DNA of 64,000 nt from Cylicocyclus nassatus (taxonomy: Eukaryota > Nematoda > Chromadorea > Rhabditida > Strongylidae): NCBI GenBank assembly GCA_958299035.1, contig CATQJL010000316.1, positions 41,714,025 through 41,778,024 on the forward strand, written 5' to 3'. A program made the translations under genes and the position numbers. A model generated the notes under the pieces. That model saw only the letters and a program-made list of their open reading frames with translations, was not told the origin of the DNA and made no database searches. Shown in pieces: positions 12,001 through 23,289 of this stretch; position 1 is the first letter of the stretch; every line of letters starts with the position of its first letter.

Positions 12001-12790
12001 GCACAGCACGCGCGGCATTCCACGATATGTGCTTCTCATGCGATTTCCAAACATTCTCCTTTGTCTTCCTGCATTTTGGGACCCGTCATACTTCGCCGAG
12101 AAAAGCCCAGTTTTACACAGATTCGTGCAGAATGAGCTCTTAAACTATACCCACCCTATTTCTGCAGTGATCAATAGAATGTGTAGGTAGCCTCTGGAAT
12201 CAGCACACTGAATGATCCACTTACACTGAAATTTCAAGAAAAAAACCTATATCTCACAACTAGGCACATATGTATACTGGAAGATGCGCCTCGCTGAGCT
12301 GAGTTGAATGGTACTCTTATATATAGAAATCATAAATTTTGAATCAAGATAAGGTCTTTTTTATAAAAAAGTTAGGCGTTGCGCGACAAAGTGAGGCGGC
12401 AAGTGCCGCTTTTCCTCCTAACTTTGTCGCGCGACGCGGCGCTTGCCACCTAATTGCGGCGCCGCCGCGTGAGTTAATTGCCGCCGCCAATTTTTTTCAC
12501 AAATTACGGGTGGTATTGTATCATATAGCGAAGAGAGCAAATCAAACCACTGCTTCTCTTTTTTGAGCCAAAAAATTGTAAACCAAAGCACTGGTAAATA
12601 TCGCGCTCCAATCACATGCGGTGTCCTTTGAACTATGTGGCGAAAAATGCATCGCCAGATTGTTGAGGTCACAGATTTGGTTGGCCTAAGAGGTTTTCAA
12701 CGATATGAACACTAAAATGGCACTATACTCAAGAATTGAATCGACTCAGAATGTTTTTTTGCTTTTTTGTTATATTAGGTACCTCAAAAC
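8605..12790. mobile_element. 4.2-kb fold-back element with 2.0-kb inverted arms
   Basis: The left arm 8605-10592 and right arm 10805-12790 are nearly perfect inverted copies; paired positions sum to 21395 through most of the arms and to 21397 next to the loop. The loop is 212 bases. The borders are sharp: GTTTTGAGGTACC on the left and its complement on the right. Each arm contains diverged tandem units of about 310 bases, for example around 9515 and 9825, where GTCAAGGCGAATCTTTCG recurs. Open frames in the two arms mirror each other and show no recognised domain. An open frame crosses the loop (10476-10796), also unrecognised. The few differences between arms imply a recent duplication or ongoing gene conversion. 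Confidence 0.85.
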
Positions 12791-12865
12791 TCGGGTTTTT
12801 CGCTTTTTCATAGTTACGTTTTGTTATGCTGATTGAATAAGGGTTTCTCTATTGACTTTTACATC

Positions 12866-13505
12866 AAAAGGGACTTTTTTTTCAAATTTTCGCAAATTCA
12901 TGGGGGACTTCGCTTTCAAAAATGCTCCAAATCAACGCGTGCCGGGCCCTGTGGCCGAGCACGCACCCGCGAACTTCCAGATGCAGTTGTCCGAGTGGAT
13001 TGTTGAAAAAAACTGACAATTTTCGTTTTTGATTTTTTCTCTTCTCACAAGTTTTCTTTCCCCAAACCCGTTCTACCTTCTTTTGTCCTGCTGGCGGCTA
13101 CAAGGTAGGTAACTTATCATTTATGACAAACTGTTGAGAGAGTTATGATTTGTAGAAAACAAGGTTTTAGTAGAATTTTTGCAGCATTTTTGTTTTTCAG
13201 TCCATATTTTTCCACCCGTTCGTGATTTGAGCACTGTGAACCTGCGATGTATTGTAAATCAGAAGCGGTTTTCCGCTTCTGATGGTCTTGATCGCATTCG
13301 GAAATGTAGCTTCCCCAAAAACTTATAGCGCGTCAAAGTTAGAATTTGCGAAACGGCCATTATTTTTTTCATCAACCTAATAACATGTAGAAATATAAGG
13401 TATGCTAACGACGCATAGGTAGCGCCAGGGCCCGGCACGAGTCCGTTTCTAGCCTTTTGAAAAACGAAGTCCACCTGACTTTCGGGAGTTTTACGAAGTC
13501 CCCTT
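12866..13505. mobile_element. Inverted-repeat element with CGTGCCGGGCCCTG arms
   Basis: The left arm (AAAAGGGACTT ... CGAAG-type stretch ... GTGCCGGGCCCTG) pairs with the right arm (CAGGGCCCGGCAC ... ACGAAGTCC ... GTCCCCTTT) around a spacer of about 450 bases. A related stretch with GTGTCGGGCCCTGG and ACGAAGTCCA occurs at about 17145-17200. The spacer contains the short hairpin AGAAGCGGTTTTCCGCTTCT at 13261-13280. Confidence 0.55.
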
Positions 13506-13823
13506 TGACCCTTGCCCTACCCCTCCCCCCACCCTCCGACTGTGTGGTGAAAATTAAAGAAAAGTATACACAAAAAAACTTTATTCAGGGCACCAATTTC
13601 TCCAAAAAACAACTCTCAATGCCTTATGAAAGCCATAAAAAATAAGTGTTCTTAATGAAACAAATGGGAAGTTAGAATATAATTGCCATACAATTGATGG
13701 CGATAACTGTGCTGACTAGCGTTCAAACACTGTCGGCGATTGTTCGTTGCAGCTGTATCAATATACGAAAGTGTCGATGATCAATCCAATTGTGAAAGCA
13801 ATGCAAGAGTGAATACAAGGATT

Positions 13824-16246
13824 TCACTGACGGGGAAATGATCCAGGAGACTGCAGAATTGGCTAGGCATGTAGTGATTTTGGAAGAAACATGAAAATAT
13901 CTGATGATCGGTAAAACGATATTACTTTTTACGGTAGTGGAGCGACACAAAAGAAGACCATGGCAATGGTTTCACAGGCCCAATTTGATGACACACATAA
14001 TACTACTGAACATGCCAAAAATGACATACCGTATCGCATTCACTAAACGGTACTGCAGGAGTCTCGAAATAAGGCCGCTCCCGGGGAGTTGCACTTGGTT
14101 TGGGAGTAGCTTCAAGTGTATCTTCAAAAGAGCGCCTCAGTTGAATCAATAGAAATTCTGGGCGTTTCAGTGATCTCTGCCTTAAAAAATCAGCGATCAA
14201 TGCCGAAAAGTTGAAAAGAACATTAGAAAGCGCACCTTCTGGACGATATGTTTGAAACAATTCACTTCGGCGAGGCTTTCTCCGAGCAGACTTTGCACGC
14301 TGAAAAGTCTAGATCAGTAAAGTTCTGAATACCCCAAAAAATTGGAACATTCAGTCACGATGCAATTTATACTTACTGGAGTTTCGCTCTCTTGCGGTAG
14401 AGAATTTTCGTCTTTCTGTACAAAAGGTTCTTTGACCAGGGGTGGAAACTCAACTACTGAATTGAGGACTGTCTATGTAAGAAAGCGTAACCTTTTTTAG
14501 AGAAAAAAAAAACACGTACCACCATTTAGACGTGGCTGGCCGTCGGTAAATAAAGAGCTGCGTTTGGTGCGGGCAATATTTTCTTTTGCCTGGTTGGAAG
14601 TACCATTTATATGCACCCTGGAATGCTGAGCAATGTCGAAAGTCATACTAGTTTGATTGAAAAATAAGCAGACCCAAACTCTTCAAATGACTTTCGCAGG
14701 TTCAAAGCAGCACTTTCTAGATGTGATATATTCTTGAGCCAATATGATTGAGATGATGCATTTCGCTCTGCAAATCAGACTGTTGTCATAGAGGTTTGGT
14801 GACCAAGCAGTAGTTGTGTGTGAAAATAATAAACGCTTTCGAATAAAAAAATGAGATTTTGACCACTAAGGTCCCTTAGTTGAGATTCTCAGCCTAGTCG
14901 CATTTTCAAAGGACAAAGCATCGATCGAAGAATCTTCCTCTCTACAATATGAGCGCGGCCTCAATCTGAAGTGGTGCAAAACCAACCAACGTCATTAGTC
15001 ATCACATAACATCGATAGTCTGACAAACAGAAAGCATGGAGGGATTGAAAGAGGGTGGAAGAGGTCTTTTTTTGTTTGATGAGGAAATGAAAGAAGGCGA
15101 AGGTGAAATGTGGTAGGAAAATGTGAAAATAGTCCAAGTACCTTTCCGCTGCTCCACAAGCATTTCAATTCTTTCATTTCCTTCCAAACGCTCAACATCG
15201 TACAGTTTTCGTTTTAATGATGCATTTTCAGTGCGGAGCTCCTCAATGCATTTACGACTACGAGCCAGCTCCGCCTAAATAGATTGGAAATTTTCCTTAG
15301 AACTAATCTGGTCAACTGGTGATTTACGAATAATTAAGCTGAGACTTCGATTACAAGCACTTTCAATGACAAAATAAAGGCAAAATCCCCAAATCTCGGA
15401 GTATGACTTCGACTTCAATAAAAACCAGAGAAGGGTACGTGATCGCTAGCCTATAAAGCAGACAGACTATAATCTATGGTGCTGCATTATAACGGCCATC
15501 AAAGAACACACCATGAAAATACGTCTCTCGTCCTTTGCCCGTACCTCTTACTTCAAAAATAAATATTTGAAATAAGCATGGGAACATCAGCTTTGGTTGT
15601 AAATATTGATAAAATGACACTCAATGGAAAAGTGTTTTTTAACATCGCTTGCTCATCAGTGAGCTCTTCCCAACGAAACTAATTACAGTCGCAAAAACCC
15701 TCAGTAAAAATGTGCTAATTTGCATGTGATGCGTAATCTTCCCATGACGCACTAATGCCATTACTACACGTGGAGCATAAGACATCTGTATGGCATTAGA
15801 CCTAGTTTTTAATTGATTGCACTGGCACAAACCAATCTATCCACACAATCAACTTTTTTGAACCAGCTACCACAAAATCAAGACTCAAATCAATGTAATG
15901 ATGAGCTGTCAAACCCAACAATGTTTTTCCACTGTTCTAAGGATGATCCGCCCAAAAGTCAACGGTCAGTCAAATAACTCGAAAACTTGAAGGGGAACTT
16001 CGACAACACAAAAACAAACCTTATAGGTACATCCTAGCAAGATCATCGTCCTTGTTTGCTTCAAGTAGGGCGTCAAGTTCCAGTTGCGCTTCAATCAATA
16101 CCTGCAAAGCATAAATAAGGAAAAGAAAAAACTTGAAACAAACCCACCATCAGAATCCCTTCGTCCTTCTGGAAGATCAGACGAGCTGCACCGCTTTCCA
16201 GCACATCATTGAAGATTCCTCTTTTTGGCATCCTTCTGACACGCAT
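13824..16246 (-). CDS. Coiled-coil protein gene, shugoshin-like at best; eight exons
   Basis: Exons in order: 16246-16148, 16101-about 16023, 15274-15142, 14767-14674, 14617-14520, 14468-14377, 14299-14030, 13862-13824. From the third exon onward splice phases agree (1, 2, 1, 0, 0). The start at 16246 gives MRVRRMPKRGIFNDV. A heptad-rich segment follows (DALLEANKDDDLAR, ELRTENASLKRKLYDVE), then a polar region, a basic patch (KSARRKPRRSELF) and a TP-rich tail. A short N-terminal coiled coil, a basic C-terminal patch and many S/T-P sites recall shugoshin, but I could not confirm its C-terminal motif, so this is inference. Two defects: exon 2 reaches TAA without a phase-0 donor, and exon 7 reads better with a 59-base intron and one base removed from a TTTT run near 14127. 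Either the gene is decaying or the assembly carries indels. Confidence 0.5.
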
Positions 16247-16522
16247 ATTAGAAAACGGAATGATTATACGGACACGTAGTATACACACGACTATAGAATT
16301 CTCGGACAAATATCGAATACAACAACAGAAGAATGAAACGCTCAATGCTTGCAGCAAAGCGACCACGCGATCGAAATTTTGCTCGGAGCAACGCGGGATT
16401 GGCGGTGGAGCGCTATATCTAACGTGGCGATTTTTGGAAAAAAAAGATGATAAAAAACGACGGACAGGGGGTAAAATGAAAATGTTTCCATGCTCAGGGA
16501 TAGATTTTTGACTGGGGAATCC

Positions 16523-16669
16523 GGGGTGGAGGACATTAGGTCGCCGAATTTGGAAGAGTCCCGCGCGGATTCCCTGCAGGAACGCATGTCCGCGCATGTA
16601 CAAAGGTGCGTATTTGTCGCAAATGACCGCGGGGACCGCCCTCTTTCGGCGACCTAATGTCCTCCACCC
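16523..16669. mobile_element. Short hairpin repeat
   Basis: GGGTGGAGGACATTAGGTCG on the left pairs with CGACCTAATGTCCTCCACCC on the right around about 95 bases. It lies upstream of the coiled-coil gene's start. GGGAATCC flanks both arms in direct orientation. Confidence 0.6.
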
Positions 16670-16697
16670 GGGAATCCGTCCATGCTGGAAAGATCCG

Positions 16698-16805
16698 AAA
16701 CTTATGTGAAGTGACGAAAATATATGCTTCAGACGATCTCAGATCGTCTGGTGGCCGTCTGGAGACGATCTAATTTTGGAAAACATATTTCTTCACATAA
16801 GTTTT
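16698..16805. mobile_element. Small MITE with AAACTTATGTGAAG ends
   Basis: AAACTTATGTGAAG at 16698 pairs with CTTCACATAAGTTT at 16792-16805. The interior is itself hairpin-forming (AGACGATCTCAGATCGTCT). Fragments with ACTTATGTG or CACATAAGTTTTG also occur near 8265 and 8350, so the family is repeated locally. Confidence 0.6.
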
Positions 16806-17329
16806 CAAATCCTCTTACATAATTCTTCCGGAAATAATTTTCTATACACACAGTTCAATTTTGATGTCATAAACTTCTGTGTGCGCTGTAAACAGGCAAT
16901 TTGTTGATTTTAGCCCTGCTTTTAAATCGCGCACTTTTCGCCATACACGATAGAGCATGTCAATCGTGTGATAATCTGTCCAAAAAGCTTTTGTTCGTCT
17001 GGATGGTCGTTTATCGTTCACGTTTGTTTTCGTTTTCGTTCGTTTGTCGTTCGTTCACGTTTTTCATCAAGTTTTCCTTGTGTGTCAATGTCAATATCAC
17101 TATATACCCCGCAAAAACAATATTCCCTTTGCTTTTTGCTCCAAAAACGAAGTCCAGCCTGCTTCTAGACGACCTGTGTCGGGCCCTGGGTAGCGCAGGG
17201 CCAGTGTCAGAGGTCAGCGCAATAATTATGGTAGGTACGATTTCCATGCGGTGCAGCCTTTTGCAATCTGCTAGCTAGTTGAGGTTTCATACAGACGAAC
17301 GTGAATCAGGAATATCTCAACATTTATTG
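16806..17329. other. No gene recognised
   Basis: The longest frame here (16901-17278, plus) is T-rich, driven by TTCGTTTTCGTTCGTTTG-type low-complexity sequence, and lacks any domain. The segment 16870-16935 (GTGCGCTGTAAACAGGCAA...) resembles 63160-63225 (GTGCGCTGTAAACAAACCG...). It is therefore repeat-derived. Confidence 0.4.
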
Positions 17330-18060
17330 TTTAGTTTCTCAAATATGGACTATAATATCTTATAATAAAGCTGAATGTCTGTTTGTCTGCATGTCTGTAT
17401 GTCTATAAGTCTGTATGTGTGTACGTATGTTCCGAAAGAGAAAGTTTCAAATATGGACTATAATATCTTATAATAAAACCTTTCTGAACCGATTTGGACC
17501 AAACTTTGCACAATTACACTTCGGGGCCGTGCGGGTGTCATACGCTACTTCATACGTGCGGGTGTCACACGCTACTCGTCATCGATCGTTATCGATTTTA
17601 TCGATTTTTATCGATTTTTTGTAAATTTTGACCTGCGGGCTGGGAGTTGGAACGGGGGGGGGGGTAATTGAGCATGCTGACTACGAATACAATAGTAGTT
17701 TACAAAATCGTCCGTTACTTTTATCGATTTTCATCGATTTTTTGTAAAGTTTGGCCTGCCAGGCTGGGAGTTGGCACAGGGGGGGGGGGTAATCAAGCAT
17801 GCTAATACGAATACAGTATTAGTTCCTAAATTTATCCGTTGCTTTTTTCGATTTTATCGATTTTCTTTTTGTAAATTTTGAGCCGCGGGGCTGGGATTTC
17901 GCACAGAGATAAGTGAGCATGCTGATAATTAACACAGCAGGATTAGGGAGTTGGAGTTGGTTTGCAGAAGTGGACGCAGGGAAAGGCTGTACAAGGATAG
18001 GGTGGGAGCTTTATCATATATTTTGACAGTGCCGGGCGGAGCAGTAAACCAGCTAGTTAG
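17330..18060. repeat. Composite repeat: TGTC microsatellite plus ATCGAT-rich units
   Basis: A 30-base phrase beginning CAAATATGGACTATAA occurs at 17339 and 17449, bracketing a (TGTCTGTA)n-like run. Then follow about three units of roughly 115 bases, each ATCGATTT-rich and then GGCTGGGAGTTGG, a G run and GAGCATGCTGA. The tail (AGCTTTATCATA...TTTTGACAG) matches 42950-42990, and the whole series matches the arms at 41370-41690 and 42690-43010. A high-copy repeat family is likely. Confidence 0.65.
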
Positions 18061-18529
18061 TAATAAAGCCAGACGGCCCCTTTTCTTACAAAAAAAGGGA
18101 AACGAGAGGTGCACGGCGAACAAATACAAGTCAACAAAAATATGTGGTCAAATCTGCTAAGATCAAAAACGATTGAGAATTTTAGGAATTTTGGCCCAAG
18201 AAGAGATTCGCTGCGCAAGTGAGATGCATCGCGAGCCTGCATCAGCAAAAATACTTAGAAAAAAGGGGCACATCGCTCGGACAGTTGGGTACTTATCAGC
18301 TGTTGATATTGATTGCGTTGACGTGCGTTACGTGTGTACATGTGCGACCTATTACGAACTTGGCGCCGTCGCGCTCTAGTCTCGCGCTATGCCTCTGGGT
18401 TTCCACTTGGACAAAGTATTTCGCCCTCAAGTTCATCACGACAATGTGTCGCGGTGAGACTCGATGTGGCAGAGGTGCCATTGTGGTTTGATTGCCCAAG
18501 TTTGGGAACCTTCTCCCATCGGAAGGTAC

Positions 18530-20457
18530 CCACGGGCTGTGCTGTCCCTCACAAAGGACCGTGCGGCCCCCAATAATCTAGCACAATTTCGCGGAAAATC
18601 CGCGAGAATGCGGCCACTACGCAACAACTAATCTATGAAAAAATCGCAATTGTTGTCCTAGCATTCATCTAAAACTTGGCCAACATTCTTCCAAATTTCT
18701 TCGAGCGGACCGCAAAAAATCATCGAACTATTTTTCCGGTGCCCGCTTGCTCAAAATTCGCATGGCCGGCTGCCCCCGGCGATTATCTGAGCGGCAGCAA
18801 TGATGAAGGATAGTCGCCGTTCCTGCCTCAGTTCAAGAAAGTCACGACGGGCTGAGCCTTAAAGGCACCGTCCACTCAAATTCTCGACTTCCATTTTTTG
18901 TCGCTTCCAGGCCTTCTGAAGGCCCTGATTTCGAATATGAAGTCGGGAATCCCAAAAATCCCTATTTTGGAGAAAGCGGGACGGGTGAAAGTGCAGTTTG
19001 CAGGGTTGCGGCGCGGTTATCGCCCGGCGTATATCAGTGCCGCAGCCCCCAAAGCTGCAAAATGGGCGGAGTGGCCACCTTTGGATCACGTACCACGTAC
19101 CTTCCAGAGCGGATTTCTCGCTCCGGAAGCAATCATTTGCGGGGAAACTTGCTCAGATAACCGCCGGGGGCAGGCGGCCATGCGAATTTTGAGCAAGCGC
19201 GCACCGGAAAAATAGTTCGTTGATTTTTTGCGGCCCGCTTGCAGAAATTTGGAAGAAAGTTGGCGAAATTAAAGACGAATGCTTGAAGAACAATCGCGGT
19301 TTCTTTATGGATTAGCTGCGGCGCAGTGGCCGCATTCTCGCGGACTTTCCGCGAGAATATGCAAAAATTTCGAGGGCCGCACGGTCCTTTGTGGAGGACC
19401 GCGCAACCCCCAGGTACTTTCCGCTGAGAGAAAGTACCTCAAACTTGAGTAATTAAACCAACGGTGACACCTCTGCTACACAGAGTCTTACCTGCGCTCG
19501 ACGTACGCCCGAAAATGCCTAAAAAGAGTCCGAGTGCTTGCTGAAAGTTTGGCCAGCGCTCGTGAAAGAAATTATTTGCCGAGCGCTTGCAAAAAATATT
19601 GTATTGCTGCCCGCTGGCAGAATATGCGACCGTAAAGGAAGTGCCGCCCGCTGAAGGTTTGGCAACGCCCCAAAATTCTGCTGACCGCCTGCAGAAAAGC
19701 GCGAGTTTGCGGACCGCCTGCCCCCAGCGATTATCTGAGTTGGGGGTTGGCCTAGTGTGGGGGCCCACATTAGTATGCCATTGAATCTCGTGAACCCTCA
19801 CTTTGAGTGGACGGTGCCTTTAAGCCCTGGTCATATGTGCAGCGATTTTATCATCGCGATTACGTCGCCGGGGAATTTCTCAGATAATCGCCGAGGACAG
19901 GCTGTCCGCAAACTCGCGCTCTTCTGCAAGCGGTCAGCAGGTTTTTGGGGCGTGGTCAAACCTTCAGCGAGCGGTACTTCCTTTACTGTCTAATGTTCTG
20001 CCAGCGGGCAGCAAAACAGAATTTTCTGCAGGCGCTCGTAAATAATCTCTTTCAGCAAACGCTGGCCGAACTATCAGCAGGCACTTGGACCCTTTTTACG
20101 CAGTTTCGTACATACGTTGAGCACAGGTAAGACTCTGTGTGGCAGAGTTGTCACCGTTGGTCTAATTACTCAATTGAGGTTTCAGCGGAAAGTACCTGGG
20201 GTTGCGCGGTCCTCCACAAAGGACCGTGCGGCCCTCGAAAATTTTGCATTTTCTCGCGGAAAGTCCGCAAAAATGCGGCCAGTGCGCCGCAGTTAATCTA
20301 TAAGGAAACCGCGACTGTTCTCCAAGCATTCGTCCAAAATTTCGCCAAAACTCTCACAAATATCTCCAAGCGGACCGCAAGAAATCAGCGAACTATTTTT
20401 CCGGTGCGCGCTTGCTCAAAATTCGCATGGCCGCCTGCCCCCGGCGATTATCTGAGA
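18530..20457. mobile_element. GC-rich composite palindrome, three copies of one module
   Basis: A module of about 270 bases (ACAAAGGACCGTGCGG ... GAACTATTTTTCCGGTGC ... CCCCCGGCGATTATCTGAG) lies at 18550-18791, inverted at 19152-19420, and direct again at 20200-20457. The last two are the outer parts of a 1.3-kb palindrome centred near 19804, whose inner arms carry GCCAGCGCTCG/GCGCTGGC-type blocks. AAAGGCACCGTCCACTCAAA at 18861 pairs with its inverse at 19802. G+C is much higher than in the flanks. Open frames here are by-products. Confidence 0.75.
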
Positions 20458-21825
20458 AGGCGACAGAATCGAGATCATAGAACTGCTGGTCGCGGTTCTG
20501 GACATACCTACCTGCTCAGTGGTAAGGTGAAAGTACACACATCAGCACTCGTTATACGTTTTCTTTCGGCGTGCAAAAGCAGTACTCAGCGTAAATTTTT
20601 CTTTACCTTTGCAAATTCCTTTGTCTTTTCCGGCACCAATACGTTCAACATTAACAATTCGCATTAGTTTCTCGCGCATATTCATCTTCGTTCAACTTTT
20701 CTCGTTAGATACAGGATGCAAAAGCAATTTTCTCAAGCTGTAGTTCTCATTTACGTTGCTAATTTTTTGCGATACTCAGACATCGCGCAATAATACGCGT
20801 GTTACTCAATTAGGAGTTTCGACCAGCTAAAAATATTCATCTTGACTGGTATGGTACGAATTAGAAGGAACGCACATTACATCACGACAGAAGTGCAATC
20901 GCAAAGTGCAATAGGAAATCTGCATTACATTTCATCTGCGCAAAAAAACAAGTCGAAAAAGAAAAAATGTGTTTCAAAAATTTCAAAAAAGAAATTCATT
21001 TCTAGCGAAATATATTTGCCCGTCTCTGATTTTGAGCTGGCTTTGCGATATCGCAAGATATTGGCCTAATCGCAGCAATATCGCTGGAGTAGGTGTGGCC
21101 GGCCTGGAAGCACGGTCAGCGATCTCTCGCGCCAGGCAGCTAGCACGACCGACATGCATGATTTGCATGAAGTTTTCCTGTTCCACGAATCGCATCGCGA
21201 TGATTTTTTTGTTGGTATGGCCAGGGCTTTGAATCGCGATACCCGGGGAATTTGTCCTAAAGTACTCGTTAATCTTGTTCTTTTGCTCCGGTTGGAGAAA
21301 GGCAATCCAGTCATACCTTAACGATGTTGTTTAATGACTAGCTTGGTCACGTTCACGTGTACAAGATATAGCTATATTAAAAATAATTGTCGCAAAATTC
21401 ATATTTGTAATTGACACCAACTTTCATTCTTTTCTGTGCATACCGTTTTCGTTTTCGGTTTTAGGTCTCTTTCACGCAGCACCAACCGTTTTTTGAACAT
21501 CTTCCAAAAATTTCGAAACTGTCAAAATAAGCGATTTCCTATAAATATGAAGTGCTGTACCCGCTGGTATATGCGTTCCATGTCAGACATTCGTGTACAC
21601 AGTTGCTGTATTTTCCTTTGGAATAAAAATCGAAAAGATATATTTTGATTTTTCCAAAGCCATGCGGAGCCGTTTCCACAAAAATTATCTATAGTGTAGA
21701 CCTGTAGAAGTTAGCCGCAAATTTTTGCCTTTGCACTAGCTCTAGTTTTCAAGAAGTAATCATTTTAGCATGACACTGCTTAGTAGAATAACTATGCTCA
21801 GTATTTTTGGAAATTAATGCTTGTT
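20458..21825. other. No gene recognised
   Basis: Only short frames without convincing splice sites. There is a modestly CG-rich patch at 21050-21240 with repeated ATCGCGAT-like words. Confidence 0.35.
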
Positions 21826-22777
21826 TTAGGTTTTCTCATAAGTTTTTCCAATTTTGAGTTTTTACCGCAATAAGTCCCATACTTCTCAATTCTGATTAGA
21901 ATGCAAGGTACCGTTTGATAGAGCAAAGCAAGCTCTATAAGATGGCGTGTATGCGCTCAAACCAGCTTCAGCACATTACGAACTGGAAGCCGAAATCTGA
22001 CAGCTTCCAAATGTCTAAAAAAATTGAAAATTTTTTATATCTTTGTTCAAAAAAGACTTCTCAGATTTTGAACTTGCTCACACATATACGCTCCACATAA
22101 GACATTTGTATATTTTGTTGCTATGTTTGTTTCTATGCTAGAAGCCGAGAAAACTGAAATTTTCAAGCTTCCGAAAAAGCGATGATGCACTGTTGTCACA
22201 TATGTAGGTGTATACTACAGGCCTTTGGAATTACACCGGCAAATTTTCAGCTCCCTGGAAGCGCTAGTTCTCGAGAAATATTAGATTCAACATAAAATAC
22301 CCTCGCAAAACGAGCTAAATTCAATATTTTTCAGAAATTAGCGCTTTCAGGAGGCTGAAAATTTACCGATGTATTCCTGAAGGCCCGTAGTATACACCTA
22401 CGTATGTGACAACAGTGCATCATCGCTTTTTTGGAAACTTGAAAATTTCAGTTTTATCGGTTTCTGGCACAGAAACAAACACAGCAACGGCATATATGAA
22501 TGTCTTATGTGGAATGCATATGTGTGAGCAGGTTCAGGATTTGAAAAGTCTTTTTTGAACGAAGATATAAAAAATTTTCAATTTTTCAGGCATCCGGAAG
22601 TTGTCAGGTTTTGGCTTCCAGTTCGTGATGTGCTGAAGCTGGTGTGAGCGCATACACGCCATCTTATAGAGCTTGCTTTGCTCTATCAAACGGTACCTTG
22701 CATTCTAATCAGAATTGAGAAGTTTGGGACTTATTGCGGTAAAAAGTCAAAATTGAAAAAATTTTTGAGACACCTAA
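21826..22777. mobile_element. Near-complete palindromic MITE, 0.95 kb
   Basis: The two halves are inverted copies along almost their whole length, meeting near 22300. Matching blocks include TTGATAGAGCAAAGCAAGCT and GATGGCGTGTATGCGCTC and their complements. The outer right end, GAGACACCTAA followed by TA, is of the TTAGGTG type. Diverged relatives lie at about 28725-28900 and 32950-33670. Confidence 0.75.
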
Positions 22778-23289
22778 TAGAAAGATAAAAGCTTACTTTG
22801 CTTTGTTGTAAACAACTACATATGTGAACTACATACGCTTCAATAAAGTCATAAAAATTTTTGTTCAATCAATTTGTCAAAAAAGTGTGTAACAACAGTG
22901 TATGAAAACGAGGTAATGCAAGTCGATCATAGTAATGGGATCTCATGCTGTAAAATGGACGTCGGGTAACTGAACGACAAAGTCGACGCCTCCAAAGTTT
23001 ACTTTCAATGGCAGGTGTCATCGCTCAACTGTCGCAGCTTCCTCCTAGTCTTCGTTCAATGCGCGACGATGATTCTTGATGTGCTTTGCGGAGTCAGGAA
23101 AAGCATGAAGATAGGTGAAAACTGTTTTGGCGTCTAGGTGCAGAGCTTGAGGCAGGTGTACAATCCATATGGTCCAAACAGCGCGAAATTGATCATCACC
23201 TTACGACGCGATGCTTGACACGAGATATATGCGGGATTTTTTTTAATTGACTGAACAAATAATAAGACTTTTTTCAAGAATGATAATTA

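Noticed and set aside
8723..12672. Mirror-image open frames of 60-118 codons in the fold-back arms
   Set aside because: They are the same sequence read in both arms, with no domain, no splice context and repeat-like composition.
16023..16101. Similarity of exon 2 to a cullin segment (EANKDDDLARMY)
   Set aside because: Cullins have a similar D-L-x-R-M-Y word, but neighbouring exons are coiled-coil and not cullin-like, so it is probably coincidence.
16091..16603. 170-codon minus-strand open frame, the longest in the window
   Set aside because: It passes through exon 1 and the first intron of the coiled-coil gene in one frame. Its upstream part is low-complexity and lacks protein texture, while spliced exons 1 and 2 join cleanly.
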